A program made the position numbers and the translations under genes. 26,131 nt of DNA from an uncultured Dokdonella sp. (GTDB taxonomy: Bacteria; Pseudomonadota; Gammaproteobacteria; Xanthomonadales; Rhodanobacteraceae), in NCBI GenBank assembly GCA_934526015.1, contig CAKSZY010000029.1, positions 1-26,131 of the forward strand. Reading direction: 5' to 3'. A model generated the notes under the pieces. It was given only the letters and a program-made list of their open reading frames with translations, made no database searches and was not told the DNA's origin. Shown here in pieces: positions 25,559-26,131 of the stretch; within the stretch, counting starts at the first letter, position 1, and the number at the start of each line of letters is the position of its first letter.

Positions 25559-26089
25559 ATGAAACGGGTGTGCTTCAAGAGCCTAGCTGTCTTCATGCTT
25601 GCGTTGTGCACGCAAGTCACTCATGCGTTCGTTGATCCGCCGGTCATCTTGCCGGCCGACCCTGTCGCGGGTCAGGTCATGTATGTGAGTGTTCGCTCGG
25701 GCGTTTGCGACGGCTTTCTCTCGGATGAACCTGCGCAGGTCATACGAACAGGAAATACGGTTCGTGTCTTACTTGAAGGCGTTCACGAACTCGATCCCCT
25801 CCACTGCAACCTGCCCGAATACACGAACGTCTATCCCATCGGCTCGTTCGAGGCTGGTTCTTATACATTCCAGATCGATCGGCACTATGTTCCATTTGGC
25901 GGGAGCAGTGTAACGGAGACACTGCACACACTTCAGATTGTGATTGCTGGAGTGCCGGCTGTTCCACTTCCGGCAATTGGCACGCTGGCGGTGATAGCGA
26001 CCGTACTCGCCTTGCTCGCTGCGGCGGCATTCAGATTGCTGCGACGCCATCCTGGGGCGAATTCAATTCTGAAGTGCACCACCCGATGA
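25559..26089 (+). CDS. Secreted protein with C-terminal sorting-like tail
   Basis: The 176-aa protein starts with a signal peptide (KRVCFKSLAVFMLALCTQVTHA, cut likely after residue 23), has a middle domain of about 105 residues that is probably beta-rich with Cys pairs, and ends with VPLPAIG, a hydrophobic span (about 140-158) and the basic RLLRRH, then 12 more residues. This order (short motif, membrane span, Arg cluster) resembles IPTL-CTERM/PEP-CTERM sorting tails. The middle domain is not recognised. AAGGAG lies 6 nt before the ATG at 25559; longer in-frame reading upstream is non-coding. Codon use is less GC-biased than the neighbours. Confidence 0.75.
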   Translation: MKRVCFKSLAVFMLALCTQVTHAFVDPPVILPADPVAGQVMYVSVRSGVCDGFLSDEPAQVIRTGNTVRVLLEGVHELDPLHCNLPEYTNVYPIGSFEAGSYTFQIDRHYVPFGGSSVTETLHTLQIVIAGVPAVPLPAIGTLAVIATVLALLAAAAFRLLRRHPGANSILKCTTR

Positions 26090-26131
26090 CGTGAGGTGGC
26101 GCAGGCGCGGTAGCCTGCACAGCTTCACCGC

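Overview
The window is chromosomal DNA from a GC-rich gammaproteobacterium, most probably of the Xanthomonadales/Lysobacterales group. The case rests on several features: a Kdo kinase (KdkA) next to a family 9 glycosyltransferase, a LexA2-type repressor with ImuA, the tRNA-Ser / 4.5S RNA / dnaX / ybaB / recR neighbourhood, a lysine-alanine H1-like protein, G-rich heptamer repeats and palindromic intergenic repeats. Placement at genus level cannot be made from the sequence alone.

Layout. 1-3583: a tiny zinc-ribbon protein (minus), a histone-H1-like KKVAA-repeat protein, a luciferase-like monooxygenase and a DUF457 membrane protein (plus). 3595-3883 is a roughly 290-bp inverted-repeat element. 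3901-9409 runs on the minus strand: mfd, a GNAT acetyltransferase and a family 9 glycosyltransferase. 9582-13320 is a tightly overlapping plus-strand operon: kdkA, a metallo-beta-lactamase-fold hydrolase, moaA, moaC, moaD, moaE. It joins an LPS-core kinase to molybdopterin synthesis. 13380-13626 holds 4.5S SRP RNA (ffs) and tRNA-Ser(GGA), both minus. 13895-17088 holds dnaX, ybaB, recR and a HIT protein (plus), with a second inverted-repeat element built of GGGGCTA-type heptamers wedged between ybaB and recR. 17101-21626 (minus) is an Slp-family lipoprotein and then the moxR / DUF58 / transglutaminase (TgpA-like) set, drawn here in reverse order of transcription. A GT39/ArnT-like membrane glycosyltransferase (plus) diverges from moxR with only 21 bp between start codons. 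23413-24713 (minus) is lexA-imuA, an SOS mutagenesis cassette that stops after imuA: no imuB or dnaE2 follows. 24732-26131 has less biased codon use, structured non-coding DNA, ORF remnants and one secreted protein with a C-terminal sorting-like tail.

How the genes work together. RecR, LexA/ImuA, Mfd and DnaX make the window rich in replication and repair functions. KdkA, the family 9 and ArnT-like glycosyltransferases, Slp and TgpA act at the envelope. MoaA, C, D and E carry out the first steps of molybdenum cofactor synthesis. The most unusual items are the truncated LexA2-ImuA cassette, its operator overlapping the lexA start codon, the heptamer inverted-repeat element that takes the place of the recR ribosome binding site, and the kdkA-moa operon fusion. 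No clear-cut undescribed multi-gene system was found; the findings are candidates of modest size.
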